64,000 nucleotides of DNA from Rhodocyclaceae bacterium (GCA_018261935.1 JAGTRP010000008.1:62001-126000); one strand, 5' to 3'. Counted from the first letter of the stretch, positions 21,058 through 33,025 are shown. Numbers and translations: made by a program. The notes: generated from the sequence alone by a model not told the origin.

Positions 21058-21412
21058 AGGCCTTGGTGCGTCCGGCGATCTGCAGGCTGACCCGGTTGGG
21101 AGCGCAGATGGCGATTTCTCCAGGGCGGGACAGCCAGCCCTGGCGAACACAGTACTGGCGCAGGCCGGGGTCGGAAACGACCCGGGCCCGGCCCGGTTCG
21201 ACGCTGATCAGGGTGGTGCCCAGGGGGCCGGGAACGGACAAATTGTGGCGGGCGCGCAGGTCCACCTGGGCGAAGACTTCCCCGTCCTTGCGGATGATGG
21301 CCCGGTCTGCGAAGCCGCCCTGCCAGAACAGCGGCACCGTGGCGCCGACCAGGGCGCCGCCGGTCAGCAGCAGAAGCCAGTCACCGGGCCGGAAGAGGCT
21401 CAGCCAGGCCAT
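21038..21412 (-). CDS. NusG domain II-containing membrane-anchored protein
   Basis: 124 residues. An N-terminal membrane segment (about 10-30) precedes a beta-rich NusG_II domain with ARHNLSVPGPLG and the C-terminal VRQGWLSRPGEIAICAPNRV segment, both typical of this family. The function is unknown. In other bacteria these proteins accompany Gx transporters and flavin-attachment genes. The ATG at 21412 overlaps the rapZ stop (TGATG), and the gene overlaps the Gx transporter. Confidence 0.82.
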   Translation of the reverse strand: MAWLSLFRPGDWLLLLTGGALVGATVPLFWQGGFADRAIIRKDGEVFAQVDLRARHNLSVPGPLGTTLISVEPGRARVVSDPGLRQYCVRQGWLSRPGEIAICAPNRVSLQIAGRTKAYDSLSY

Positions 21413-22260
21413 CAGAAGGCCCCGGCCAGGGCCCGGTGGCGGACGAGGACGCGGGCCTGGGGGCGAAACTGCTGCCCCAGCCATTCGGCGAGATAAACCG
21501 AGCGGTGCTGTCCGCCGGTGCAGCCGATGGCCACCGTCAGATAACTGCGGTTGTCACGGATATAGGAGGGCAGCCAATCGGCGACGAAACGGCGGATGTC
21601 GTCCCGCATCCGGCAGACCTCCTGCTGATCTTCGAGAAAACTCACCACCGGCTGGTCAAGGCCGGTGAGGGGTTGCAGGGACGGCTCGTAATGGGGATTG
21701 GGCAGGCAGCGCACGTCGAACACCAGATCCGCATCCAGCGGCACGCCATGCTTGAAGCCGAAGGACTCGAACAGCAGGGTCAGGCCGCTCCCGGGTTCGG
21801 CCTCGATGAATTGCTTGACCCAGCTGCGCAGGGCATTGGCCTTCAGGTTGCTGGTGTCGATCCGGTGTCCCAGGTCGGCGATGGCTTCCAACCTTTCCCG
21901 CTCGGCCCGGATCGCCTCTTCCAGGGTGCGGTTCTCGTTGGCCAGGGGGTGGCGGCGGCGGCTCTCGGAATAGCGCTTCAACAGCGTCTCGTCCTTGGCT
22001 TCCAGGAACAGGAAGGCGTAGCGGATATCGTCCCGGGCCAGGGCATCGAGCTTTTCCGGCAGCAGCTCGATGCCGTCGCCGGAGCGGGCGTCGATGGCCA
22101 CCGCCACCTTGCGGAAGCCCTCTTCGCGGAGCATGCGCACGAGCAGGGTGAGCATGACCACCGGCAGATTATCTACGCAGTAATAACCGGCGTCCTCCAG
22201 AAGGTGGAGGGCCACGGATTTGCCGGAGCCGGAGAGGCCGCTGATCAGGATGACGTCCAT
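21412..22260 (-). CDS. rapZ: RNase adapter protein RapZ
   Basis: 282 residues, the standard length. Walker A GLSGSGKS lies at about 8-15, and the C-terminal domain contains [18 protein letters not shown]. In enterobacteria RapZ binds glucosamine-6-phosphate and guides RNase E to the sRNA GlmZ; GlmZ is not known in betaproteobacteria, so the role here may differ. ATG at 22260 gives the conserved MDVILISG start. It is divergent from the M20 amidohydrolase and leads the rapZ to Lon-domain run. Confidence 0.95.
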   Translation of the reverse strand: MDVILISGLSGSGKSVALHLLEDAGYYCVDNLPVVMLTLLVRMLREEGFRKVAVAIDARSGDGIELLPEKLDALARDDIRYAFLFLEAKDETLLKRYSESRRRHPLANENRTLEEAIRAERERLEAIADLGHRIDTSNLKANALRSWVKQFIEAEPGSGLTLLFESFGFKHGVPLDADLVFDVRCLPNPHYEPSLQPLTGLDQPVVSFLEDQQEVCRMRDDIRRFVADWLPSYIRDNRSYLTVAIGCTGGQHRSVYLAEWLGQQFRPQARVLVRHRALAGAF

Positions 22261-22340
22261 GGGGGGAGGATAATGAAGGCAACCCCCCGGATCAACCCGG
22301 GGCATAATACTTTTCTTGCAATATGAATCCTGAGGCAGCC

Positions 22341-23507
22341 ATGCGTCCCCTCGACCTTCCTTTCCTGGCCGAATTGACGGCTTTGCGCCGCGATATCCAT
22401 GCCCACCCGGAACTGGCCTTCGACGAAAAGCGGACTGGTGACCTGGTGGCACGGGAACTGGAGCGCTACGGCCTGGAAGTCCACCGGGGCCTGGCGAAAA
22501 CCGGGGTGGTGGGCGTGCTGCGGGCCGGGACCTCAACACGCATGATCGGGCTGCGGGCCGACATGGATGCGCTGCCCGTTCCCGAACTGAACGAATTTCC
22601 CCACCATTCCCGCCATCCGGGGCGAATGCATGCCTGCGGCCACGACGGCCATACCGCCATGCTCCTGGGGGCTGCCCGCCATCTGGCGGCGCACCCGGAT
22701 TTCGACGGCATCGCCGTGTTCATTTTCCAGCCCGCCGAGGAATCGGAAGGCGGAGCAGCGGTGATGATGGAGGACGGCCTCTTCGAGCAATTCCCGGTGG
22801 AAGCCGTCTTCGGGATGCACAACTGGCCGGGCATCCCGGTGGGCGATATGGCGGTCATGCCCGGGCCGGTCATGGCCGGCACCTGCGCCTTCGAGATCAC
22901 CGTGCGCGGCCACGGCTGCCACGCCGCCATGCCCAACCAGGGGGTCGATGCCATCGTCACCGGCAGCCAGCTGGTGCAGGCCCTGCAGACCGTGGTCAGC
23001 CGCACGCTGCATCCCTGCGAGTCGGCGGTGGTGAGCATCACCCAGTTCCATGGCGGCACCGCCTGGAACGTCCTGCCCGAGGAGGTGGTGCTGCGGGGCA
23101 CCATCCGCACCTTCAAGCCGGATATCCAGGAAACGGTGGAACGGGCCATCGAGCGCCTGTGCAGCGGCGTGGCGGCGGCCAACGGGGCCCAGATCAACGT
23201 CCATTTCGACCACCGCTACCCGCCGACGGTGAATAGCGAGGCCGAAGCCGAATTCTGCCGCCGGGTGGCCCGGGAGGTCCTCGGGCCGGAGCGGGTGTTG
23301 ACCGATGTCCTGCCTTCCATGGGGGCCGAGGACTTCGCCTACATGCTGCAGGAAAAGCCCGGCTGCTACGTCTGGCTGGGCAACGGCCCCGGCACCGGCG
23401 GCTGCACCCTGCACAACGCCCACTACGATTTCAACGACGATATCCTGGCCTACGGCGTGAGCTACTGGGTGCGGCTGGTGCAGCGGGCGCTGCCCCACTC
23501 AGGCTGA
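22341..23507 (+). CDS. M20 family amidohydrolase (hippurate/N-acyl amino acid hydrolase type)
   Basis: 388 residues of the M20D peptidase family. The first metal ligands appear in [14 protein letters not shown] (about residues 99-112), the catalytic Glu in FQPAEES, and the dimerisation domain segment [16 protein letters not shown] follows. The late [11 protein letters not shown] segment is also typical. Members cleave N-acyl or N-aryl amino acids such as hippurate. I chose ATG 22341, preceded by GAGG at a good distance; 22323 is an in-frame alternative without a ribosome site. The 3' end overlaps the convergent permease gene by nine bases. Confidence 0.88.
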   Translation: MRPLDLPFLAELTALRRDIHAHPELAFDEKRTGDLVARELERYGLEVHRGLAKTGVVGVLRAGTSTRMIGLRADMDALPVPELNEFPHHSRHPGRMHACGHDGHTAMLLGAARHLAAHPDFDGIAVFIFQPAEESEGGAAVMMEDGLFEQFPVEAVFGMHNWPGIPVGDMAVMPGPVMAGTCAFEITVRGHGCHAAMPNQGVDAIVTGSQLVQALQTVVSRTLHPCESAVVSITQFHGGTAWNVLPEEVVLRGTIRTFKPDIQETVERAIERLCSGVAAANGAQINVHFDHRYPPTVNSEAEAEFCRRVAREVLGPERVLTDVLPSMGAEDFAYMLQEKPGCYVWLGNGPGTGGCTLHNAHYDFNDDILAYGVSYWVRLVQRALPHSG

Positions 23508-25055
23508 GCGGCGGCGCAGCCAGGCGCTCCCCCAGTCCACCGTCACCGACAGGATCAGCATGGCGGCGATGACGGTGCTCGCCTGGGCGTAGTGGAAGAG
23601 GGAAAGCTCGAAGTAGAGCAGTTGCCCGAGGCCGCCGGCCCCCACGAAACCCAGGATGGCGGCCATGCGGATGTTCATTTCCCAGCGGTACAGGGTGTAG
23701 GCGAGCAACTGGGGAAACACTTCAGGCAGGGTGCCATGGAGGAAGGCGATGGACCTCGGCGCGCCGGCCAGCCGCAGCGCCTGATTGGGCGCAGCGGGAG
23801 CGTTTTCCAGGGCTTCGGCGTAGAGGCGCCCGAGGACACCAGCGGTGTGCAGGGCCAGGGCCAGGGTGCCGGCGAAGGGCCCGAGTCCGACGGCCAGGGC
23901 GGTGATGGTCGCCCATACCAGTTCCGGTACCGAGCGCAGGGCATTGAGGCCGAGACCGAACAGGAAGCGCGGCCGGCCAAGGGCGAGGAGAAGGCCGGCC
24001 GCGGCTGCCAGCAGGGTGCCGACGGCGGACATGGCGAGGGTTTCCCAGGCGCCTTTCGCCACCTTCAGGAGCCACTCGCCGGACAGGTCGGGAGCGAGGA
24101 AATTGGCGGCGAATTCCCCCATGGACGAAGCCGCCTCCCGGGTGAACAGGGCGCCGAAGCCGATATCCAGGAAGCCGAAGCTGGCGAGGACGGCGGCGGC
24201 CAGCCCGAGACTAAGGCCCGCCATCCCCGGTCCGAAGGCCGCGGCTCGGGGAGCGGCCGGCTTTTCCAGGCGCCGGCGCAGCCAGTGGGAGAGCCCGTCG
24301 GCCGCCATCACCAGGGCCATGAAGGCCAGGAGGATGCTGGCCGCCTCGCCCCCGTTCAGCATCTTCATGGCCTGGTCCATGAGCTGGCCGAGGCCGCCGG
24401 CACCGACGAAACCCATGACCACGGAAGCCCGGATGGCGCATTCCCAACGATAGACGGTGTAGGAAACCAGTTCCTTGGCGGCCTGGGGCAGGAGGCCATA
24501 GGCGATGGCCGCTGGCCGTCCGGCCCCCGCCTGGCGCAACGCCCGGGCCGGACGCGGGTCGGCCGACTCCAGGATTTCCGCATAGACCTTGGCGAGCATG
24601 CCGCCGTAGGTCAGCCCGAGGGCGAGGACGCCCGCCGCCGGGCCGAGGCCGAAGACCCGAACGAAGAGAAGGGCCCAGACCAGTTCCGGGATGCCCCGCA
24701 GGAGGGTGAGAAGAAAGCGGGAGACCGGGTTCAGCGAGGCCTTCTCCCGGCCGGCGCCGCTGGCCAGGTAGGCGAGGGGCACCGCGAGGATCCAGGCCAG
24801 GGCCAGGCCGGCGGTGGCGATGGCCAGGGTCTCCAGGGTGGCCTTGCCCAGGTAGCCGAGAAATTCGATCCCGGTTTCCGGGGGCAGGAAGGCCGCCAGG
24901 AAGCCGCCGATGACCTTGAGGTTGTCCGCCGCGAACAGGGCGCCGGGCTTGACCTCGGCCGCCTGCAGCAGGGGCCAGAGGATGGCCAGGGCGGCGAGAA
25001 GGGCGGCCAGGCGCCGGGTGGCCGCCGGATCGCGGTCGGCGGGGTTCAGCAGCAT
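23499..25055 (-). CDS. phnE: Fused tandem PhnE/PtxC-type ABC transporter permease
   Basis: 518 residues, about twice the length of a normal PhnE. Two homologous permease halves are visible. Half one has the segment [21 protein letters not shown] with its [26 protein letters not shown] loop (about residues 85-230). Half two repeats this as [21 protein letters not shown] and [25 protein letters not shown] (about 345-490). Each half has about six helices, so one chain probably replaces the usual dimer. It overlaps phnC by ten bases. The substrate belongs to the phosphonate/phosphite class or a related oxyanion. Confidence 0.87.
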   Translation of the reverse strand: MLLNPADRDPAATRRLAALLAALAILWPLLQAAEVKPGALFAADNLKVIGGFLAAFLPPETGIEFLGYLGKATLETLAIATAGLALAWILAVPLAYLASGAGREKASLNPVSRFLLTLLRGIPELVWALLFVRVFGLGPAAGVLALGLTYGGMLAKVYAEILESADPRPARALRQAGAGRPAAIAYGLLPQAAKELVSYTVYRWECAIRASVVMGFVGAGGLGQLMDQAMKMLNGGEAASILLAFMALVMAADGLSHWLRRRLEKPAAPRAAAFGPGMAGLSLGLAAAVLASFGFLDIGFGALFTREAASSMGEFAANFLAPDLSGEWLLKVAKGAWETLAMSAVGTLLAAAAGLLLALGRPRFLFGLGLNALRSVPELVWATITALAVGLGPFAGTLALALHTAGVLGRLYAEALENAPAAPNQALRLAGAPRSIAFLHGTLPEVFPQLLAYTLYRWEMNIRMAAILGFVGAGGLGQLLYFELSLFHYAQASTVIAAMLILSVTVDWGSAWLRRRSA

Positions 25056-25873
25056 GCTGCCCGGCCGGCGCCGTCGCTGGCGGCGGCGTGGACCGCGGAA
25101 CGGGGCTCGCTGGCCAGGGTCGGCAGGGCGCCTCCTTCGCTGGCGTAGAGCTCCTGGAGCAGGGCCTCGGTCACCTCTTCCGCCGGCAGGTCGAAGGCGA
25201 TACGGCCGGCCTTCACCCCGATAATGCGGGGGAAGCAGCCCAGGGCCAGGTCCACGGCGTGGAGGCTGGCCACCAGGGTAGCACCCCGGGCCTTCGCCTC
25301 GGCGGCAAGGAGGCGGATGGTGGCCAGGGCCAGGGCCGGGTCGAGGGCGGAAACCGGCTCGTCGGCCAGGATGAGCTCCGGGGCCTGGTAGAGCACCCGG
25401 GCGATGCCGACCCGCTGCAGCTGGCCGCCGGAGAGCCGGTCGCAGCGTTCGAAGAGCTTGTCGGCCAATTCCAGGCGAGCGAGGGCAGCACGGGCGCCGG
25501 GGATGTCGGCGGGGTACACCAGGGAGGCCAGGGACTTCCAGGCCGGCCATTGCCCCAGGCGGCCGGCCAGGACTGCGGTGACCACCCGCTGCCGGGCGGG
25601 GATGGGCGGCGCCTGGTGGACCGTGCCGATGCGGGCCCGCAGGGCCTTCTGGGTGCCGGCGGGCAGCGCCCAGGGCTCGGCGCCGAGGACCGTGAAGTCC
25701 CCGGCGGTGGGCCGCAGGGCGGTGCCCAGCACCGACAGGAGGCTGGTCTTGCCGGCGCCGGACGGGCCGATGAGGGCGATGCGCTCGCCTTGGCCGGCCT
25801 GCAGTCCGATGTCGGCCAGGGCAGTGAAGCCGTTGGTGTGGGTCAGGCCCACGCCGGCCAGGGCGAAGCTCAC
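25046..25873 (-). CDS. phnC: PhnC-type ABC transporter ATP-binding protein
   Basis: 275 residues with a single ABC domain. Walker A is GPSGAGKTS at about 37-45, the Q-loop contains VHQAPP, the signature is [13 protein letters not shown] and Walker B is [13 protein letters not shown]. An H-loop (SLHAVDLAL) follows. It powers the fused permease encoded just downstream and overlaps both neighbours by a few bases, so the three genes form one operon in the order D-C-E. The last 25 residues are an unrelated Ala-rich tail. Confidence 0.9.
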   Translation of the reverse strand: MSFALAGVGLTHTNGFTALADIGLQAGQGERIALIGPSGAGKTSLLSVLGTALRPTAGDFTVLGAEPWALPAGTQKALRARIGTVHQAPPIPARQRVVTAVLAGRLGQWPAWKSLASLVYPADIPGARAALARLELADKLFERCDRLSGGQLQRVGIARVLYQAPELILADEPVSALDPALALATIRLLAAEAKARGATLVASLHAVDLALGCFPRIIGVKAGRIAFDLPAEEVTEALLQELYASEGGALPTLASEPRSAVHAAASDGAGRAACC

Positions 25874-26751
25874 TTCAGGAGACCGGCGGCGTGGGCGGCC
25901 TTTTCGATCCCTTCGTAATTTTCCTTCTTGGTCGGGATGAACTTGGAGGCCCGCTGCAGAGCCATGATTTCCTTGTGCTCGGGATTGGCGGGGTCGAGCT
26001 TCAGGAAGGCGTCGGTGAGCTTCTTGACCAGGGCGGGATCGAGGTCGCCGCGCACCGTCCAGTTGTAGTCGAAATAGGTGGGGGTGGTGGCGAAGACGCG
26101 CACCTTGGCAGTGTCCACCTTCTTCTGCTCCACCAGCTTGTCCCAGACCGAGGCGTTCAAGACCCCGGCGTCGGCCTTGCCGGCGGCGACGAAGGCGACG
26201 GTGGCGTCATGGGCGCCGGAGAAGGCGACGTTCTTGAAGTCTTTTTCCGGGTTGAGACCGGCCTGTTGCAGGAAATAGCGGGGCATCAGGCTGCCGGAAG
26301 TGGAGGAGGGGGCGCCGAAGGCGAAGGTCTTGCCCTTGAGGTCGGACAGCGCCTTGATATTGGGATCGGCGGTGATGAACTTGGAGGTGAACTTGGCATC
26401 CTCCTCCCGCTGGACGATGGGGATGGCAGTGCCGTTGGTGCGGACCTTGGCCTGCACGAAGGTGAAGCCCCCCAGCCAGGCCAGGTCGATCTTGCGGCTG
26501 GCCAGGGATTCCACCACGGTGGCGTAGTCGGAAACCGGCACGAAGCTGACCTTCATGCCGGTCTGGGCTTCCAGGTACTTGCCCAGGGGGGCGAACTTGC
26601 GCTGCAGTTCGGTGGGCGCCTCGTCAGGGATGGCGGAGACGCGCAGCACGCCGTCGGCGGCGCCGGCGGGCAGGGAGAAGGAAAGGGATGCGGCGAGGGC
26701 GCAGGCAAGAGCGCCCTTCAGCGCCAAGCGGCGCGACGTGGAACGGATCAC
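25870..26751 (-). CDS. phnD: PhnD-type ABC transporter substrate-binding protein
   Basis: 293 residues. An N-terminal export signal ends near ALPAGAA-type residues 25-31, with twin arginines in TSRRLALKG, so Tat export is possible. The mature part begins with an [10 protein letters not shown] segment and has [10 protein letters not shown] and [13 protein letters not shown], placing it in the phosphate/phosphite/phosphonate-binding family. From memory, this subgroup resembles proteins that databases call putative selenate-binding proteins, so phosphonate specificity should not be assumed. It is the first gene of the operon. Confidence 0.85.
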   Translation of the reverse strand: MIRSTSRRLALKGALACALAASLSFSLPAGAADGVLRVSAIPDEAPTELQRKFAPLGKYLEAQTGMKVSFVPVSDYATVVESLASRKIDLAWLGGFTFVQAKVRTNGTAIPIVQREEDAKFTSKFITADPNIKALSDLKGKTFAFGAPSSTSGSLMPRYFLQQAGLNPEKDFKNVAFSGAHDATVAFVAAGKADAGVLNASVWDKLVEQKKVDTAKVRVFATTPTYFDYNWTVRGDLDPALVKKLTDAFLKLDPANPEHKEIMALQRASKFIPTKKENYEGIEKAAHAAGLLK

Positions 26752-27032
26752 GAAGGACTCCCGAAAAATTGAACCGCTACCGTGCGGAAGCCGCGGCAGC
26801 TTACAAGGCGCCGGAGCGCCAACAAAGGGGCAGTACGCAGACTGCAGGGCGGCATTATAGTCGGTGACACGGGAGGGGCGGGCCGTCTATACGGAGCCGG
26901 GCGACAACCTCTTGCGCGTCGGCCGGGGCATTTGCTCCGCCGGGCTGCGGAACTCGCCCCCCCTGGGGGCTCAGACAGTCCTCGCCCGGCTCCTCAAACG
27001 CCCCGCCCTCCGGTTATTTTCCGAGGGTCCAG
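26752..27032 (-). other. 281-base intergenic region upstream of phnD
   Basis: No gene fits here. On the minus strand it holds a TATAAT -10 element (26859-26854), about 100 bases before the phnD start, with no good -35 box. Nearer the MBL gene the minus strand contains GACTGTCTGAGCCCCC and GAGTTCCGCAGCCCGG, which look like a dispersed intergenic repeat, though there is no second copy in this window. I see no U-rich terminator for the upstream gene. Confidence 0.4.
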
Positions 27033-27950
27033 TCAGATTCTCGCTTCCAGCCAGCCGTCGATTTCCCGCAGGGCGCCGGCAGCGGCCAGTTCAGTGGTCA
27101 GGCGCTCGGCCAGCAGGGCCTCGTCCCAGCCCAGGTAGCGGTGGTTGACGCTCTCCAGGAAGGACATGCCGGCCAGGGTTTCCGGCAGGTCGGCCCGGCG
27201 CAGGCGGCGCTTCTCCAGGAGGTGGAAAGCCACGATGACCTTGATGGCGTGCCAGGCCAGGCGTTCCAGATCGGACTCGAAGGACTGCAGGCGGCGGAAT
27301 GCCCGTTCCAGGGCGGCGTCCACTTGGCCGAAGGGGGCGCCGTGGCCGGGAATGACGATATCGATGGGGAGACGCCCCAGCATTTCCAGGGTGGCGCGGG
27401 TGGCCGCCAGGCCGTCGGCTTCCCCCAGCAGTTCCGGGAACAGGACGCCGAAGCCGTTTTCCCATAAGGCATCGCCGGAAATTAGCAGGCGCTTTTCCCG
27501 GTTGTAGTAGGCCAGGGCCTCCATGTCGTGGCCGGGTACCGCCAGGGCCTCCCAGACCAGGCCGCCCATCTCGATCCGCTCGCCGGCCCGGATCACGCCA
27601 TTGTGCTGGAAGCGGGCCGCCTGCTGGCCCAGGGGCGAGAGGAGGAGGGCATCCTCGTCCCAGTCGGCGACGCTGGCCGCGAGTCCGGCCGGAACCATGA
27701 CCCGGCAACCGAAGGCGGTCTGCAGGGCCGCATTGCCGCCGATGTGGTCGGAGTGGGAGTGAGTATTCACCAACCGCGTCAGCCGCCGGCCGTCGAGAGC
27801 CCGGTCCACGAGGGCGATGGTCTGTGCGGCGTGGGTGACGTAGCCGCTGTCCACCAGGGTCGCGGCTTCGCCCTCGAAAAAGACGATGTTGTTGGCTGAC
27901 AGCCAGCCGCGCTCGAGGACGAGAATGGAATCGGGGAGGACGGGCTTCAT
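27033..27950 (-). CDS. MBL-fold metallo-hydrolase
   Basis: 305 residues of the metallo-beta-lactamase superfamily. The HSHSDH metal motif lies at about 72-77, and a further ligand His in AVPGHDMEALAY, an Asp in LLISGDAL and a His in VIPGHGAP complete the two-metal site. The C-terminal third is helical, as in glyoxalase-II-like and LACTB2-like enzymes. The substrate is unknown. ATG at 27950 overlaps the stop of the upstream 57-residue cysteine protein (ATGA), so translation is coupled. Confidence 0.85.
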   Translation of the reverse strand: MKPVLPDSILVLERGWLSANNIVFFEGEAATLVDSGYVTHAAQTIALVDRALDGRRLTRLVNTHSHSDHIGGNAALQTAFGCRVMVPAGLAASVADWDEDALLLSPLGQQAARFQHNGVIRAGERIEMGGLVWEALAVPGHDMEALAYYNREKRLLISGDALWENGFGVLFPELLGEADGLAATRATLEMLGRLPIDIVIPGHGAPFGQVDAALERAFRRLQSFESDLERLAWHAIKVIVAFHLLEKRRLRRADLPETLAGMSFLESVNHRYLGWDEALLAERLTTELAAAGALREIDGWLEARI

Positions 27951-28120
27951 GCCGGGGTGTCGGGATCGGCGGCGAACGGCGGTTCCTCGGCCTGGTGCCG
28001 GGGTTCCTCCGCGGCCACCACTTCGGGCACTGCCAGGGGTGGCCTGCCGCAGCCCAGGCAATAGCCGGAATCCGGGTCGCTCATGCAGATGCCGACGCAG
28101 ATGTAGGGATCTTCTTCCAT
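27947..28120 (-). CDS. 57-residue DUF1289-type cysteine protein
   Basis: A very small gene, below the size usually called. It has four cysteines spaced C-x3-C-x8-C-x2-C (Cys8, 12, 21, 24), exactly as in the DUF1289 protein encoded just upstream, then a Pro/Glu-rich tail. The spacing suggests metal or iron-sulfur binding. ATG at 28120 follows the upstream gene by seven bases, and its TGA overlaps the start of the MBL hydrolase. The protein family is recognised by pattern; its function is unknown. Confidence 0.75.
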   Translation of the reverse strand: MEEDPYICVGICMSDPDSGYCLGCGRPPLAVPEVVAAEEPRHQAEEPPFAADPDTPA

Positions 28121-28127
28121 CAATTCC

Positions 28128-28331
28128 TCAATCGGTGCTGTTGCAGCGCAGGTCGCCTTCCCAGGGATCCTGATCCTGGCGGCGCTTGGCGATCCGGGCG
28201 AGGATGTCGAGACGGACCGCGTCGCTGGCGGCAGACCAGCCGGCGATCTCGTCCAGGGTGCGGAAGCAGCCGAGGCAGAGGCCGCTCTTTTCGTCCATCT
28301 TGCAGACGTTGATACAGGGGGAGGGAAGCAC
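28128..28331 (-). CDS. DUF1289 domain-containing protein
   Basis: 67 residues, starting with GTG at 28331. The DUF1289 pattern is complete: SPCINVCKMD, then GLCLGCFRTLDEIAGW, with cysteines at 6, 10, 19 and 22. These small proteins are common in proteobacteria and are thought to bind metal, without a proven role. It sits between the 57-residue relative and an unknown 328-residue protein with gaps of under ten bases, so all four genes probably share a transcript. Confidence 0.88.
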   Translation of the reverse strand: MLPSPCINVCKMDEKSGLCLGCFRTLDEIAGWSAASDAVRLDILARIAKRRQDQDPWEGDLRCNSTD

Positions 28332-28339
28332 GGAATACC

Positions 28340-29326
28340 TCAGATGATCAGGAAGCGGCGCTGGCGGTCCAGGGAAGCTTCCACCGCCTCCCGGGCCTCC
28401 TCCCGGTCGATGCGGGCCAGCATCACCAGGTGGCGGCGCTGGTCCCGGGCGGTCAATTCCGGGAATCTCAGGGTCGCCACCTCTTGAGCATTCGCTTGCT
28501 CCGAAAGGATTCCCAGGCGGTCCACATTGATGGTCACCGGGTCCAGCCGCAGGGATTTCTCCGGGCTCAGCAGGTAAGCCGCCAGGGCTTCTTCCAGCTG
28601 TTCGGGCATGAGGGATTCGGCCACCTGCCGCAGATGGGTCTCCAGTTCAGCCAGGTGGCGGGTGCTGACGGTGATCGCGGTCGCTTCGGACTTGCCCCTC
28701 AGCACGGTGAGATGGGCGCTTTCGACGGAGCGGTCGGCAGCCAGGCTGTATTTTTCCAGCCGCAGGGCTTCGACATGGGAATGGAAGCTCTTCAGGAGGC
28801 TGTCGAAGGCGGCGGCCTTCAGGCATGCCCGGGTGGCATCGAAGTCGCAATTGGGTTCCACCAGCACCTGGTCGCGAAAGTACAGGACCGTCTGGGGAAC
28901 ATCGCTGCGGATCACTTCGCCCTGCCGGGCCAAGCCGAGCTGGTGCTTTTCCTGCCGGCGGGCTGCGAAGAGGGCGTAAAAATGATCGCTGGCGTAGCAG
29001 CCGGGGTCGGCCAGGTAATCCCGCACCGCCTGGCTGTTGCCCAGCATGCGGCTGATGTCGTCGGCTGTGGCGAACAGGGCGTGGACCAGCGGGTCGGCGC
29101 CGAAGGCGTGGCGGTTGATGTCGATGGGGCCGGGCAGGCCGTCCACCAGTCCCTCGCAATAGCCGAGGGAATGATGGACCGGTGCCGCCAGCTTATGGGC
29201 GAAGCCGGGCGCCGCCCCGAGGAGAGGGTCCACCAGCTCGACGATCCGCTCCAGGGCCTTGGCGGTGGTGGGATCGGGCGGGGGGGCCGGCTTCAGGATG
29301 CCGGCGATGGCGGAAAGCAGGCCCAC
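28340..29326 (-). CDS. Conserved hypothetical protein
   Basis: 328 residues, cytoplasmic, with no signal peptide or membrane helix. I recognise no domain. It is largely helical with many charged residues. The opening GLLSAIAGILKPAPPPDP is followed by a helical body, and the end is RQRRFLII. It starts one base after the HMG-CoA lyase stop and precedes the DUF1289 genes, so it is at least cotranscribed with the end of the leucine degradation cluster. The codon use and length argue for a real gene. Confidence 0.75.
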   Translation of the reverse strand: MGLLSAIAGILKPAPPPDPTTAKALERIVELVDPLLGAAPGFAHKLAAPVHHSLGYCEGLVDGLPGPIDINRHAFGADPLVHALFATADDISRMLGNSQAVRDYLADPGCYASDHFYALFAARRQEKHQLGLARQGEVIRSDVPQTVLYFRDQVLVEPNCDFDATRACLKAAAFDSLLKSFHSHVEALRLEKYSLAADRSVESAHLTVLRGKSEATAITVSTRHLAELETHLRQVAESLMPEQLEEALAAYLLSPEKSLRLDPVTINVDRLGILSEQANAQEVATLRFPELTARDQRRHLVMLARIDREEAREAVEASLDRQRRFLII

Positions 29327-30228
29327 TCAGCTGCCTTTCGCGCCCAGGGCGCGGCCGGCCTTGGCGCCGTTGGGGCGTTGCAGGATGCCGGAAATCCAGT
29401 CGCCGCAGGCGGCCAGGGCCTTCAGGTTGATGCCGGTGGCGATGCCGAGGCCATCGAGAAGATAGGCCACGTCCTCGGTCGCCACGTTGCCGGAAGCGCC
29501 CTGGGCATAGGGACAGCCGCCGAGGCCGGCCACCGAGCTGTCGAAGACCGCCATGCCGAGTTGGAGGGAGGCGTAGACGTTGGCGATGGCCATGCCGTAG
29601 GTGTCGTGGTAGTGGCCGGCGAGTTTCCCGATGGGCACCGCCCGGGCACAGGCTTCGATGAGCCGCGAAATACTGGCGGGGGTGCCGACGCCGATGGTGT
29701 CCCCCAGGGAGACCTCGTAGCAGCCCATGTCGAAGAGCCTTTTCGCAACCTCGGCCGCCTTTTCCGGCGCCACCGCCCCCTCGTAGGGGCAACCCACGAC
29801 GCAGGAGACATAGCCCCGCACGGGAATCTCCAGGGCGCTCGCGGCGGCAACCACCGGATCGAAGCGCTTGAGGCTTTCGGCGATGGAACAGTTGATGTTC
29901 TTCTGGGAAAAGGTCTCGGAAGCGGCGCCGAAAATAGCCACCTCGGTGGCCCCGGCCTCCACCGCCGAATCGAATCCCTTCAGATTGGGGACCAGCACCG
30001 GGTAGGACACGCCGGGCTTGCGGCGGATGCCGAGCAGGACCTCGGTGTTGTCCCCCATCTGGGGCACCCACTTGGGGGAAACGAAGGCGGTCGCCTCCAC
30101 CGCCGGCAATCCGGCTTCCGCCAGGCGCTCGATGAGCTCGATCTTGATGGCCGCCGGGACCACCTGCTTTTCGTTCTGCAGGCCGTCCCGGGGGCCCACT
30201 TCGACGATCTTGACGCGGGTCGGAAGGT

Positions 30229-30232
<4 letters not shown>
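29327..30232 (-). CDS. liuE: Hydroxymethylglutaryl-CoA lyase
   Basis: 301 residues. It cleaves HMG-CoA to acetoacetate and acetyl-CoA, the last step of leucine degradation. The TIM-barrel motifs are complete: [10 protein letters not shown] (about residues 12-21) with the metal-binding Asp, [10 protein letters not shown], the HYHDTYG metal histidines (about 200-206), and the catalytic cysteine in GLGGCPYA. It overlaps liuD by four bases (ATGA) and ends the core liuBCDE run. Also named mvaB or hmgL elsewhere. Confidence 0.96.
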
Positions 30233-32229
<1,997 letters not shown>

Positions 32230-33024
32230 CTATTCCTCTCCCACCCAGTTCGGTTGCCGCTTTTCCAGGAAGGCAGCGATGCCTTCCTTCGCTTCCGCCG
32301 TGGCCCGCAGGTGAGCGATGCGGTGGGCGGTGTCGTCCACCAGGTTCTGGTTCACCTGCTGGCGGTCCACGGCCCGGATCAGTTCCTTGGCGGCGGTCTG
32401 GGCACCGGGCCCGCCCTGGAGGAGGGCGGCGACGATTTCCTCGACCTTGGCGTCCAGTTCCTCGGGGGCCACCGTTTCGTGGACCAGGCCGATTTCCCGG
32501 GCCCTCTCGGCGCCGATGCGCTCCGCCGTCTGGAAGTAGCGATAGGCCTGGCGGGCGCCGATGGCCCGCAGGACGTAGGGGCCGATGGTGGCGGGGATGA
32601 TGCCGAACTTCACCTCGGATGTGGCGAACACGGCCTGGGTGGAAGCCACGGCGATATCGCAGGCGGCGGCCAGCCCCATGCCGCCTCCCAGGGCGGCGCC
32701 ATGGACCCGGGCGACGGTAGGTCTCTTCATCTCGGCCAGGGTGCGGAGCATCCCGGCCAGCGCTTGGGCGTCCTTCATGTTCTCATCCACCGTGTAGGCG
32801 GCGGCCCGCCTCATCCAGTGGAGGTCGGCGCCGGCGGAGAAGCTCTTGCCCCGGCCGGCCAGGACGACGACCCGGACGGCCGGGTCCTGGTCCAGGGCCT
32901 TGCAGGCCTTGGTCAGTTCGTCGATGAGGGTTTCGTTGAAGGCGTTATGGACGTCCGGGCGGTTCATCCAGACGGTGGCGACCGGGCCGGACATTTCGAT
33001 TTCGATGGTCTCGTACATGCTCAC
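32230..33024 (-). CDS. liuC: Methylglutaconyl-CoA hydratase (enoyl-CoA hydratase family)
   Basis: 264 residues of the crotonase family. Oxyanion-hole segments AFNETLIDEL, SFSAGADLHWM (about 62-72) and GGGMGLAAACDIAVAS (about 112-127) are clear. In this cluster it should hydrate 3-methylglutaconyl-CoA to HMG-CoA, between LiuBD and the lyase. It is separated by one base from liuB and directly abuts liuD. The specific substrate is assigned from context. Confidence 0.94.
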   Translation of the reverse strand: MSMYETIEIEMSGPVATVWMNRPDVHNAFNETLIDELTKACKALDQDPAVRVVVLAGRGKSFSAGADLHWMRRAAAYTVDENMKDAQALAGMLRTLAEMKRPTVARVHGAALGGGMGLAAACDIAVASTQAVFATSEVKFGIIPATIGPYVLRAIGARQAYRYFQTAERIGAERAREIGLVHETVAPEELDAKVEEIVAALLQGGPGAQTAAKELIRAVDRQQVNQNLVDDTAHRIAHLRATAEAKEGIAAFLEKRQPNWVGEE

Positions 33025-33025
33025 C

